NCBI GenBank assembly: GCA_905372155.1
Contig: CAJPNZ010000004.1
Span: 3,602 to 67,601, forward strand
DNA from: Propionibacteriaceae bacterium
Lineage (GTDB): Bacteria > Actinomycetota > Actinomycetes > Propionibacteriales > Propionibacteriaceae
Direction of reading: 5' to 3'
DNA: 64,000 nt
In this document: positions 8,914 to 15,701 of the stretch, piece after piece
How the letters are laid out: each line of letters opens with the position of its first letter
Position numbering within the stretch: position 1 is the first letter of the stretch
The notes under the pieces: model-generated
Database searches by the model: none
Told to the model about the DNA's origin: nothing
What the model saw: only the letters and a program-made list of their open reading frames with translations
Program-made: the position numbers and the translations under genes

Positions 8914-9210
8914 ATGGCCACCGACTACGACGCACCACGCAAGAGCGACGAGGAGATGAGCGAGGATTCACTCGAGGAGCTCAAGACGCGCCGCAATGAC
9001 AAGAACTCCGGCAAGGTCGACGAGGACGAGGTCGAGGCGGCAGAATCATTCGAACTACCGGGTGCCGATCTATCCCACGAAGAGCTCACGGTACGCGTAC
9101 TGCCCCGGCAGTCGAACGAATTCACCTGCGCTTCCTGCTTCCTGGTCAAGTCCCAAAGTCAACTGGCAGAGACCAAGGGCGAACTCAAGTATTGCGTCGA
9201 CTGCGTCTGA
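8914..9210 (+). CDS. DUF4193 zinc-binding protein
   Basis: A 98-residue actinobacterial protein. The N-terminal half is highly charged and low in complexity (DEEMSEDSLEELKTRR). The C-terminal half has two CxxC knuckles, CASC and CVDC, which probably bind one zinc ion and resemble a treble-clef or RbpA-like small zinc fold. Start ATG 8914 is supported by AGGAGGG at 8898-8904. The Mycobacterium homologue (Rv2699c) sits in the same neighbourhood with dut and DUF3710, so this is a syntenic core gene. Function is unknown; an RNA polymerase or ribosome partner would be a guess. It converges on the DUF4235 gene with a gap of only 6 nt. Confidence 0.85.
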   Translation: MATDYDAPRKSDEEMSEDSLEELKTRRNDKNSGKVDEDEVEAAESFELPGADLSHEELTVRVLPRQSNEFTCASCFLVKSQSQLAETKGELKYCVDCV

Positions 9211-9216
9211 CCGGGA

Positions 9217-9510
9217 TCACAGATCCATCTTGTTGCGCAGCTGGCCGGGGCTCTTGTGGCCAGTGTTGGAGAACCAGCGGCGCTGCATGTAACGATTCAT
9301 CGTGAGCTGGGCCATGCCCACTCCCAGCCCACTGCACAAGGCCCAGATGAGCGCCTGGGCCAGTGGCGTGTCGGGGTCGTTCGGATCCGGGGGGACGTCT
9401 CCAGTGGCGGTTTCCCATGCCTTCGTGACCAGTTTCTGGGCGAGAAGAGTCGTGGCCGCTCCGAGCGCGCCTGCGTAGATCTTCCACAAAAGCTTTTCCT
9501 CAACTGCCAT
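9217..9510 (-). CDS. DUF4235 small membrane protein
   Basis: A 97-residue protein with two predicted transmembrane helices: LLWKIYAGALGAATTLLAQKL near the N-terminus and ALIWALCSGLGVGMAQL in the middle, followed by a basic tail (NRYMQRRW). The family is DUF4235, widespread in actinobacteria and uncharacterised. The ATG at 9508-9510 has AAAGGA upstream. It sits between DUF4193 and dut, an arrangement seen in related genomes (inferred from memory of Rv2698/Rv2699c-type neighbourhoods). No operon partner on this strand. Confidence 0.8.
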   Translation of the reverse strand: MAVEEKLLWKIYAGALGAATTLLAQKLVTKAWETATGDVPPDPNDPDTPLAQALIWALCSGLGVGMAQLTMNRYMQRRWFSNTGHKSPGQLRNKMDL

Positions 9511-9591
9511 GGCAGGGTCCTTTCGACGTTTCCAAGGGTCTCCATTATCTCTCGACTCCCGGATGGGCCGCAGTCGCGCTAGATTGACCGG

Positions 9592-10026
9592 GTGTCTGAA
9601 ATTCCTGTGGTCGGGGATGCTCCGGAGTTCCTGCCCCGTTATGCCAGAGCCGGGGACGCGGGCGCCGACCTGCGCATCACCGAGGCCGTCACTCTGCAAC
9701 CGGGAGAACGACTACTCGTCGGCACCGGGGTGCGCCTCGCCCTCCCCCCGGGTACCGTGGGAATGGTGACACCCCGGTCCGGGCACGCGACGCGCCATGG
9801 CCTCGGGATCGTGAACAGCCCCGGCATCATCGACTCCGGCTATCGAGGCGAGATTCGCATCTGCCTGATCAACCTCGACACGACGACGGCCGTGGAGCTT
9901 CAAGCAGGCGAGCGGGTGGCCCAACTGGTCATCGTGCCCTTCATCTCCGCCCAGTTCATTCCGGTCACCGAACTCGACGAGACGGAGCGCGGCCGAGGCG
10001 GTTATGGTTCAACCGGACAACAGTGA
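9592..10026 (+). CDS. dut: dUTP diphosphatase
   Basis: Hydrolyses dUTP to dUMP and PPi, keeping uracil out of DNA and feeding thymidylate synthesis. All five trimeric dUTPase motifs are visible: AGDAGADL (1), PRSGHATRHGLG (2), a third motif NSPGIIDSGYRGEI with the catalytic Asp and the uracil-gating Tyr, GERVAQLVIVP (4) and the flexible C-terminal RGRGGYGSTG (5) that closes over the triphosphate. Length 144 is normal. The GTG start is leaderless-type: TAGATT (9580-9585) ends 6 nt before it and no Shine-Dalgarno exists. Downstream DUF3710 and OB-fold genes follow closely as in other actinobacteria. Confidence 0.95.
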   Translation: MSEIPVVGDAPEFLPRYARAGDAGADLRITEAVTLQPGERLLVGTGVRLALPPGTVGMVTPRSGHATRHGLGIVNSPGIIDSGYRGEIRICLINLDTTTAVELQAGERVAQLVIVPFISAQFIPVTELDETERGRGGYGSTGQQ

Positions 10027-10043
10027 AACCACGAGGGAGCAGT

Positions 10044-10709
10044 ATGAGATCCGCTGATGAGGAGACGGTCGAGGAGACCGAGGACGACGAGGAAATCGCC
10101 GAGGAAACGACCGATGAGGAGAAGTGGGCCGAGATCGACGAGATGTTCGACCGCGACGAGGGGCCATTCGACATCGATGAGGTGGATCTGGACGAGGACG
10201 ACGTCCAGCGGATAGATCTGGGGGCGCTTGTCGTCACCCCCTTTGAGGAGATGCAGCTGCAGCTTCAGGTGGACGAACCCCGGCAACAGGTCCAGTCCTT
10301 CCTGGTGGGGGATGGGACCTCGGCCATGGAGGTTGCACTGTTCGCAGGACCGAGACGCACCTCGATGCTCGCTGAAATTCGCGAGGAGATCACGGCGGCC
10401 ACGGAGAAGGAGGGCGGTGAGGTCACCCTTCTGGAAGGGCCGTTCGGTGTCGAGCTGCGCCGTCGCCAGCCCGTCACCGACGCCCAGGGCAGGCGTGGCA
10501 CCCACGTTTCCCGCACGTGGTTGGTCGGGGGACCCGGGTGGGTGCTGCGTGGGATCGTCTTCGGACGCGCAGCTCTCGAGCCGGAGGACGAGGACGCGAG
10601 CATCGCGCTTCTGGAGTGTTTCGGCAACCTCGTGGTTCGCAGAGGAACCGCCCCGGCCGCGCCGGGCAGCCTCATTCCCCTGACAATCCCGGACCTGGAG
10701 CAGAAATGA
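10044..10709 (+). CDS. DUF3710 family protein
   Basis: A 221-residue actinobacterial protein. The first ~50 residues are extremely acidic (runs of E and D) and probably disordered; the rest is a compact alpha/beta domain with VQSFLVGDGTSAMEVALFAGPRR, EVTLLEGPFGVELR and RTWLVGGPGWVLRGI. These match the DUF3710 family. ATG 10044 is preferred over the GTG at 10023 because GAGGGAG lies at 10033-10039. The gene follows dut by 17 nt and its stop overlaps the next start by ATGA. Function unknown; co-occurrence with an OB-fold protein and dUTPase suggests nucleic-acid metabolism, which is inference. Confidence 0.82.
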   Translation: MRSADEETVEETEDDEEIAEETTDEEKWAEIDEMFDRDEGPFDIDEVDLDEDDVQRIDLGALVVTPFEEMQLQLQVDEPRQQVQSFLVGDGTSAMEVALFAGPRRTSMLAEIREEITAATEKEGGEVTLLEGPFGVELRRRQPVTDAQGRRGTHVSRTWLVGGPGWVLRGIVFGRAALEPEDEDASIALLECFGNLVVRRGTAPAAPGSLIPLTIPDLEQK

Positions 10710-11065
10710 CCAACGAGCAGCACGGCTTTATGCGTCGGCTGCGGCGATTCCTCTCCCCGGCCGAGGAACTGGAGGCCGAGGACCTCAAGGAACGGTCGCG
10801 CGACTGCGGTGCAAGCCCGCTGGCCGAGTGTTGCGACCGTTCAAGGGTGAAGGTGCGGGGCACCGTCCGGTGGGTCACCAGCCTCGACATGGGCGGCGTG
10901 GAAGCTCTGCTGACCGATGGTACGGGCAGTATCGAATTGAACTGGACCGGTCGCCGCCGCCTGGACTGCATCACTCCCGGCTGCAACCTCGTCGTGCAGG
11001 GCCGGATCTCCTCCGGCGACAACGGGCGCGTCATGTACAACCCCGAATTCGAGGTCCTCAGCTGA
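10706..11065 (+). CDS. OB-fold nucleic-acid-binding protein
   Basis: A 119-residue protein with an N-terminal helical region (FMRRLRRFLSPAEELEAEDLKE) and a C-terminal OB-fold: RVKVRGTVRWVTSLDMGGVEALLTDGTG, SIELNWTGRR and LVVQGRIS. The VTDGTGxIxLxW pattern is typical of tRNA_anti-like OB domains. It overlaps DUF3710 by ATGA. The syntenic Mycobacterium gene (Rv2694c) has the same order. In many actinobacteria a DUF3159 gene follows; here it is absent and two TrkA-like genes converge from the other side 19 nt away. Confidence 0.82.
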   Translation: MTNEQHGFMRRLRRFLSPAEELEAEDLKERSRDCGASPLAECCDRSRVKVRGTVRWVTSLDMGGVEALLTDGTGSIELNWTGRRRLDCITPGCNLVVQGRISSGDNGRVMYNPEFEVLS

Positions 11066-11084
11066 CCCTACGGCGAACCATCGA

Positions 11085-11747
11085 TCAGTTGAGGGGGGCG
11101 AACATGGAGCTGAGTTCGCTCTCCGCGTCCTGACTGGCCACGAACAGCATCTCGTCCATGGCCTCAAGGGCGCCGTCGCGTTCGGGTACCAGCGGGATGC
11201 CGTCGCGAATGATCGCCACCAGGACCACCTCGCGGGGCAGCTCCAGATCACGGATTCGGCGTCCGACGAAGGGACTCTGCCGTGGCAACCGGATCTCGGA
11301 CAGGTTCGTGGTGGATTTGGTGAAGGTGAACAGGCGCACCAGATCGCCGGTCGCGACGGCCTCCTCCACCAGAGCCGACATGATGCGCGGAGTGGAAACC
11401 GCGACATCCACCCCCCAGGCCTCGTCGAAGAGCCACTCGTTGCCCGGATGATTGATTCGTGCGACCGTCCGAGGCACCCCGAACTCCGTCTTGGCGAGCA
11501 GGGAATGGACCAGGTTGACCTTGTCGTCGCCGCTGGCGGCGATCGCGACATCGCAGTTCTCCAGCTCGGCCTCCTCCAGACTCTGGAGTTCACAGGCGTC
11601 CGCCTGGAACCACTCCGCCCCGGGCACGGAATCAGGTTTTATGGCTGCTGGGTCCTTCTCGATCAGGAGCACCTGATGGCCGTTGCTGATCAACTCGCGG
11701 GCGATGGATCGGCCGACGTTGCCGGCTCCGGCGATGGCTACTCGCAT
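11085..11747 (-). CDS. TrkA-family potassium uptake regulator (second of pair)
   Basis: A 220-residue protein with an N-terminal RCK-N Rossmann domain (VAIAGAGNVGRSIARELISNGH, an NAD-binding GxGxxG fingerprint, acidic E at LIEKD) and a C-terminal RCK-C domain (SPFVGRRIRDLELPREVVLVAIIR). Such proteins bind NAD(H) or ADP/ATP and gate K+ transporters from the cytoplasm. A near-identical architecture lies 18 nt upstream (11766-12428), so the two probably form a heteromer, as CeoB/CeoC do in Mycobacterium. Both are divergent from the KimA-like permease gene, suggesting a common task in K+ homeostasis. Confidence 0.9.
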   Translation of the reverse strand: MRVAIAGAGNVGRSIARELISNGHQVLLIEKDPAAIKPDSVPGAEWFQADACELQSLEEAELENCDVAIAASGDDKVNLVHSLLAKTEFGVPRTVARINHPGNEWLFDEAWGVDVAVSTPRIMSALVEEAVATGDLVRLFTFTKSTTNLSEIRLPRQSPFVGRRIRDLELPREVVLVAIIRDGIPLVPERDGALEAMDEMLFVASQDAESELSSMFAPLN

Positions 11748-11765
11748 GACAATTCCTCACAGATC

Positions 11766-12428
11766 TCAGGAGCGGGTCGGGGGAGCGGCGAACAAGGACT
11801 CCACTGCATCGGTTCGTTCGGTCTCACAGGCGACGAAGATCAGGTCCCCGTCCTGGAAAACCGTCTGGGAATCCGGGACGATGCCGCGGCCCGTGCGGGA
11901 GACGAACGGTATGGGTGCATGAGCTGCCGCGGACAGATCCCTGATGCGCCTGCCCACCCAGGCCGAGTGGACGTAGATCTGGAGCAGACGTACCGTCCCC
12001 GACGGGTCTCGCCACACCGGCTCGCTGCCCTCCGGTAGCAACCTGCGCATCACCTGCCCCACGGTCCAGCGAACGGTGGCGACGGTGGGGATGCCCAACC
12101 GCTCATAGACGGCGGCCCTGCCCTGGTCGTAGATGCGGGCCACCACGTTGTCCACCCCGTACTGTTCACGAACCACCCTGGCGGCCAGGATGTTCGAGTT
12201 GTCGCCACTGGAAACGGCTGCGAAACCATCGGCGTGACGGATGTCGGCAGCTTCCAGCACCTCCCTGTCGAATCCGACACCACTGACCGTGATTCCTTGG
12301 AAATCAAAACCGAGCCGTCGGAACGAATCCACGTTGATGTCGATCACAGCAACCGAATGACCTCGCCTCTCGAGGCCCCGGGCCAGCATGGAACCGACGC
12401 GGCCACAGCCCATGATCACAATGTGCAT
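11766..12428 (-). CDS. TrkA-family potassium uptake regulator (first of pair)
   Basis: A 220-residue RCK protein: MHIVIMGCGRVGSMLARGLERRGHSVAVIDI is the GxGxxG nucleotide-binding start, and WVGRRIRDLSAAAHAPIPFVSR with DGDLIFVACE forms the RCK-C half. The chosen ATG (12426-12428) has GGGAGGGAAA upstream; an in-frame start 60 nt further out lacks one. The gene leads a two-gene minus-strand unit. The 87 nt to the divergent KimA-like gene must carry both promoters. Typical partners are TrkH/Ktr or APC-type K+ transporters; no TrkH is in this window. Confidence 0.9.
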   Translation of the reverse strand: MHIVIMGCGRVGSMLARGLERRGHSVAVIDINVDSFRRLGFDFQGITVSGVGFDREVLEAADIRHADGFAAVSSGDNSNILAARVVREQYGVDNVVARIYDQGRAAVYERLGIPTVATVRWTVGQVMRRLLPEGSEPVWRDPSGTVRLLQIYVHSAWVGRRIRDLSAAAHAPIPFVSRTGRGIVPDSQTVFQDGDLIFVACETERTDAVESLFAAPPTRS

Positions 12429-12515
12429 CTGCGTTTCCCTCCCGGTCCGGGGCCTCCCGGACAATTGATCCGACGGTATCGCAATCACCCTGCGATGGGT
12501 CTACCGTAGGGCTTC

Positions 12516-14489
12516 GTGAACATCTATCAGGCGCTGAAGCGCGTGTTCGTCGGCCGCCGCCTGGCGAGCGCTCAGCTCGGAGAGACATTGCTCCCGAAGC
12601 GTCTCGCGTTGCCCGTGTTCGCCTCGGACGCCCTGAGCTCGGTTGCCTATGCGCCTGACGAGATCCTGATCACCCTATCCCTGGCCGGCATGACCGGGTA
12701 TCTGTTCTCGTGGCAGATCGGACTCGCGGTCGGGGTCGTGATCGCGGTGGTGGCGATGTCCTACCGGCAGACCGTCCGTGCCTATCCGACCGGTGGAGGG
12801 GACTACGAGGTCGCCGCATCAAATCTGGGCAGGCACGCAGGACTGACCGTGGCGTCGGCGCTGCTGGTCGACTACGTGCTGACGGTCGCCGTCTCGGTTT
12901 CCGCCGGTGTGCTCAACGCCAAGGCGATGCTTCCTGGGATAGACGGCTATGAGGTGCCCATCGCGGTCGGGGTGATTGTCGTCCTGGCACTGATGAACCT
13001 GCGGGGCGTCAGGGACTCCGGGGGGGTGCTGGCCTGGCCCACCTACGTCTTCATGTTCTCAATGCTCTTGATGCTCGCCATCGGATTCTTCCGGATCCTG
13101 GTCCTGGGGCATTCGCTGAAGAGCGAGACCTCTGACCTGACGGTGGTCGGTGCCCAGGGCGCCGACCAGGCCTTCGGGTGGGTGCTGGTCGCGATCATCA
13201 CTCGGGCCTTCTCGTCGGGCTGCGCCGCGCTGACCGGCGTGGAGGCCGTGGCCAACGGCGTGCCGTCGTTCCGCCCCCCCAAGAGCCGCAACGCCGCCTC
13301 GGTGCTCGGGTTGCTCGGGTTGATCGCTGTTACCATGCTCGTCGGGATCGTCCTGCTGGCCAACCTGACCCGCGTGCACCTGATCGACGAACTGACCGGA
13401 ACCCACTACCTGAAGCCGGACGGCTCGACCATCCACACCGCGGCGGTGACCGTGACGGGACAGCTGGCGCGCACGGTCTTCGGCGACTGGTTCCTTCCCG
13501 GGTTCTACGTGGTCATCATCGCCACCCTGTCGATCCTGTTCCTGGCCGCGAACACCGCGTTCAACGGTTTCCCGAGCCTGGCCTCGATCCTTGCGAAGGA
13601 CGGTTACCTACCCCGACAGCTCCACACACGGGGGGACCGGTTGGCCTATTCCAACGGGATCGTGCTGCTGGCCGTGGCGGCCATCGTCCTCGTCTGGGGT
13701 TTCAGCGCCTCGGTGACTGCTTTGATCCAGCTCTACGTGGTCGGGGTGTTCATCTCCTTCACCGTCGGGCAGACCGGGATGGTGCTGCACTGGAACCGCG
13801 CGCTCCGCGTCGAGAAGGACCGGGGCGAACGGCGGCGCATGCAACGATCCCGCGTGGTGAACTTCCTCGGCGCGGGAATGACCGCCGTGGTGCTGGTGGT
13901 CGTGCTCATCTCCAAATTCACCCACGGCGCCTACCTCGCTCTGGTGGCCATGGGCTTGATGTACCTGCTGATGGTTCTGATTCGCAGGCACTACGACCAG
14001 GTCAGGGATGAGCTGGCCCTTCGGCCCGAATCCGACCGGGCACTGCCGAGCCGGGTCCGGGCGGTGGTGCTGGTGCAGCAGGTGAACCTGCCCACCGCGA
14101 AGGCCATCGCCTACGCAAAAGCATCCCGTGCCACCTCCCTGATGGGAGTGACGATCTCCGTCGACGACGAGGAGGCACGCGAACTCATGAAGGCGTGGCG
14201 GAAGGAGGATTTCGGGATCCCGCTGCGTGTGATCGCTTCCCCTTACCGGGAGATCACTCAGCCCTTCATCCGTTACGTGGCGGATCTTCGCACCGAGAAC
14301 CCCAGGGACGTGGTCGCCGTCTACATTCCCGACTACGTGGTGGGAAACTGGTGGGAACGACTGCTCCACAACCAGACCACCCTGCTGATCCGCACCAGGT
14401 TGCACTACATGAGTGGGGTGATGGTGATATCCGTGCCCTACCAGCTCAGCAGCTCGCGGCGCCGCGAGGCCAGACAGGGCATCAGATGA
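12516..14489 (+). CDS. KimA-like APC-superfamily permease, probable potassium transporter
   Basis: A 657-residue APC-superfamily membrane protein with about 12 predicted helices in the first 480 residues (starting VFASDALSSVAYAPDEILITLSLAG) and a soluble C-terminal domain of about 150 residues (AVVLVQQVNLPTAKAIAYAK, GVTISVDDEEARELM, VVAVYIPDYVVGNWWERLLHN). This domain arrangement matches Bacillus KimA (YdaO), a c-di-AMP-controlled H+/K+ symporter, rather than classic amino-acid permeases. The adjacent divergent TrkA pair supports a K+ role. GTG start 12516 has no Shine-Dalgarno; TACCGT at 12502-12507 may be a -10 box 8 nt away. Stop overlaps the next ATG. Substrate is inferred, not proven. 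Confidence 0.8.
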   Translation: MNIYQALKRVFVGRRLASAQLGETLLPKRLALPVFASDALSSVAYAPDEILITLSLAGMTGYLFSWQIGLAVGVVIAVVAMSYRQTVRAYPTGGGDYEVAASNLGRHAGLTVASALLVDYVLTVAVSVSAGVLNAKAMLPGIDGYEVPIAVGVIVVLALMNLRGVRDSGGVLAWPTYVFMFSMLLMLAIGFFRILVLGHSLKSETSDLTVVGAQGADQAFGWVLVAIITRAFSSGCAALTGVEAVANGVPSFRPPKSRNAASVLGLLGLIAVTMLVGIVLLANLTRVHLIDELTGTHYLKPDGSTIHTAAVTVTGQLARTVFGDWFLPGFYVVIIATLSILFLAANTAFNGFPSLASILAKDGYLPRQLHTRGDRLAYSNGIVLLAVAAIVLVWGFSASVTALIQLYVVGVFISFTVGQTGMVLHWNRALRVEKDRGERRRMQRSRVVNFLGAGMTAVVLVVVLISKFTHGAYLALVAMGLMYLLMVLIRRHYDQVRDELALRPESDRALPSRVRAVVLVQQVNLPTAKAIAYAKASRATSLMGVTISVDDEEARELMKAWRKEDFGIPLRVIASPYREITQPFIRYVADLRTENPRDVVAVYIPDYVVGNWWERLLHNQTTLLIRTRLHYMSGVMVISVPYQLSSSRRREARQGIR

Positions 14490-15628
14490 TCGAGGTCGAA
14501 CTCGAACGGGTGGCCCACGGTGGTGTGGTTGTGGGGCGCTTCGACGGCAAGGTGATCTTCGTCACGGGAGGGCTGCCCGGGGAGCGGGTGGTCGTCGAGA
14601 TCACCGAGAAGGGCAGCCGGTTCGACCGGGGACGCGTGATCCGGGTTCTCAAGGCCTCCCCGGGACGGGTGGAGCCCCAGTGCCCGATCGCTGGGGAATG
14701 CGGTGGCTGCGACTGGCAGCACGCCAGTCCCGAGCTCCAGCTCGACCTCAAGACGGCCGTCATCGCGGAGCAGCTGTCCCGATTGGCGGGAATCACCTGG
14801 CCCGGGCGGGTGGAGGCCGTCCAGCCGACGGTCAACTGGCGCACTCGGATGAGGTACTCGGTCAGCGATGGTCGCGTGGGGCTGCGCGGTCGGCGATCGC
14901 ACGAGGTTGTGCCACTGCCTGAGACGGGATGCCTCGCCGCTGCACCCGGCCTGTTCCCGTCTCAGTTGAACGAACTCGCGGAAGGAGCGGAATCGCTCAG
15001 CGTGGTTCGCGCGGCGAACAGGGTCAGCGTGCTCGCCGACGGAAAACTCCTGATCGGCCCATCCCGGGTCCGCGAGAAGGCAGGAAGATTCTCTTTCCAG
15101 GTGGCGGCCTCCGGTTTCTGGCAGGTGCATCCCAAGGCGGCCGAAATCCTGCTCGACGCCGTCATGGAAGGGCTCAGGCCGAAACCGGGGGATCTGGCGC
15201 TCGACCTCTACTGCGGCTCCGGTCTGTTTGCCGCCGGACTGGACCACGCCGGGGCCGAGGTTTTCGGGGTGGAACTGGACCGGGAGGCCGTTGCGAACGC
15301 CCGTGCCAACGTGCCCCGGGGGCGTTTTTTGGCGCTGCCGTTGGCGAAGGCGCTGCGGCGGCTTCCCCCTGAGGTCGACCTGATCGTCCTCGATCCACCT
15401 CGCCGGGGCGCGGGAGCCGCCGTGGTGGCTCGAGTAGCGGATCTTGCTCCCCGCGCCATCGCCCACGTGGCCTGCGATCCGGCCAGTCTGGCGAGGGACT
15501 TGGCAGATTTCGCTACCCGGGGCTATGAAGCGCGCCAGATTCGTGCCTTCGACCTGTTCCCGATGACTCACCATGTGGAGTGCGTGGCCATCCTGCGGCC
15601 CTCCGTGAAATCCTGGGGCACTCACTGA
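14486..15628 (+). CDS. TrmA/RumA-family RNA (uracil-5-)-methyltransferase
   Basis: A 380-residue class I SAM methyltransferase that makes m5U in rRNA or tRNA. It has a TRAM domain (about 1-58), a Cys cluster C66-x5-C72-x2-C75 for an Fe-S cluster (CPIAGECGGC), a SAM-binding motif LALDLYCGSGLFAAGL, the FDxxPRxG-like LDPPRRGAG segment, and the catalytic Cys in HVACDPASLARDL. A C-terminal MTHHVECVA motif provides the general base Glu. Short form relative to RumA (433 aa). It overlaps the permease stop by ATGA, an order conserved in Mycobacterium (Rv2689c-Rv2690c). rRNA versus tRNA specificity cannot be told. Confidence 0.87.
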   Translation: MIEVELERVAHGGVVVGRFDGKVIFVTGGLPGERVVVEITEKGSRFDRGRVIRVLKASPGRVEPQCPIAGECGGCDWQHASPELQLDLKTAVIAEQLSRLAGITWPGRVEAVQPTVNWRTRMRYSVSDGRVGLRGRRSHEVVPLPETGCLAAAPGLFPSQLNELAEGAESLSVVRAANRVSVLADGKLLIGPSRVREKAGRFSFQVAASGFWQVHPKAAEILLDAVMEGLRPKPGDLALDLYCGSGLFAAGLDHAGAEVFGVELDREAVANARANVPRGRFLALPLAKALRRLPPEVDLIVLDPPRRGAGAAVVARVADLAPRAIAHVACDPASLARDLADFATRGYEARQIRAFDLFPMTHHVECVAILRPSVKSWGTH

Positions 15629-15632
15629 ATTT

Positions 15633-15673
15633 TTGTGGACAGGGCGTCGCCGTGATATCTTGACATCAAGATA
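15633..15673 (+). promoter_or_regulatory. acnA promoter with palindromic operator
   Basis: TATCTTGACATCAAGATA (15656-15673) is a perfect inverted repeat: 8-bp arms and a 2-bp centre. A promoter fits around it: -35 TTGTGG at 15633-15638, 17-nt spacer, -10 TATCTT at 15656-15661, which lies inside the left arm. A bound regulator would therefore block the -10 element. The acnA start codon is 28 nt downstream. The cognate regulator is not identified. Confidence 0.65.
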
Positions 15674-15701
15674 TGTGGCGTGATGTGAGTCAAGGAGAGC
15701 G

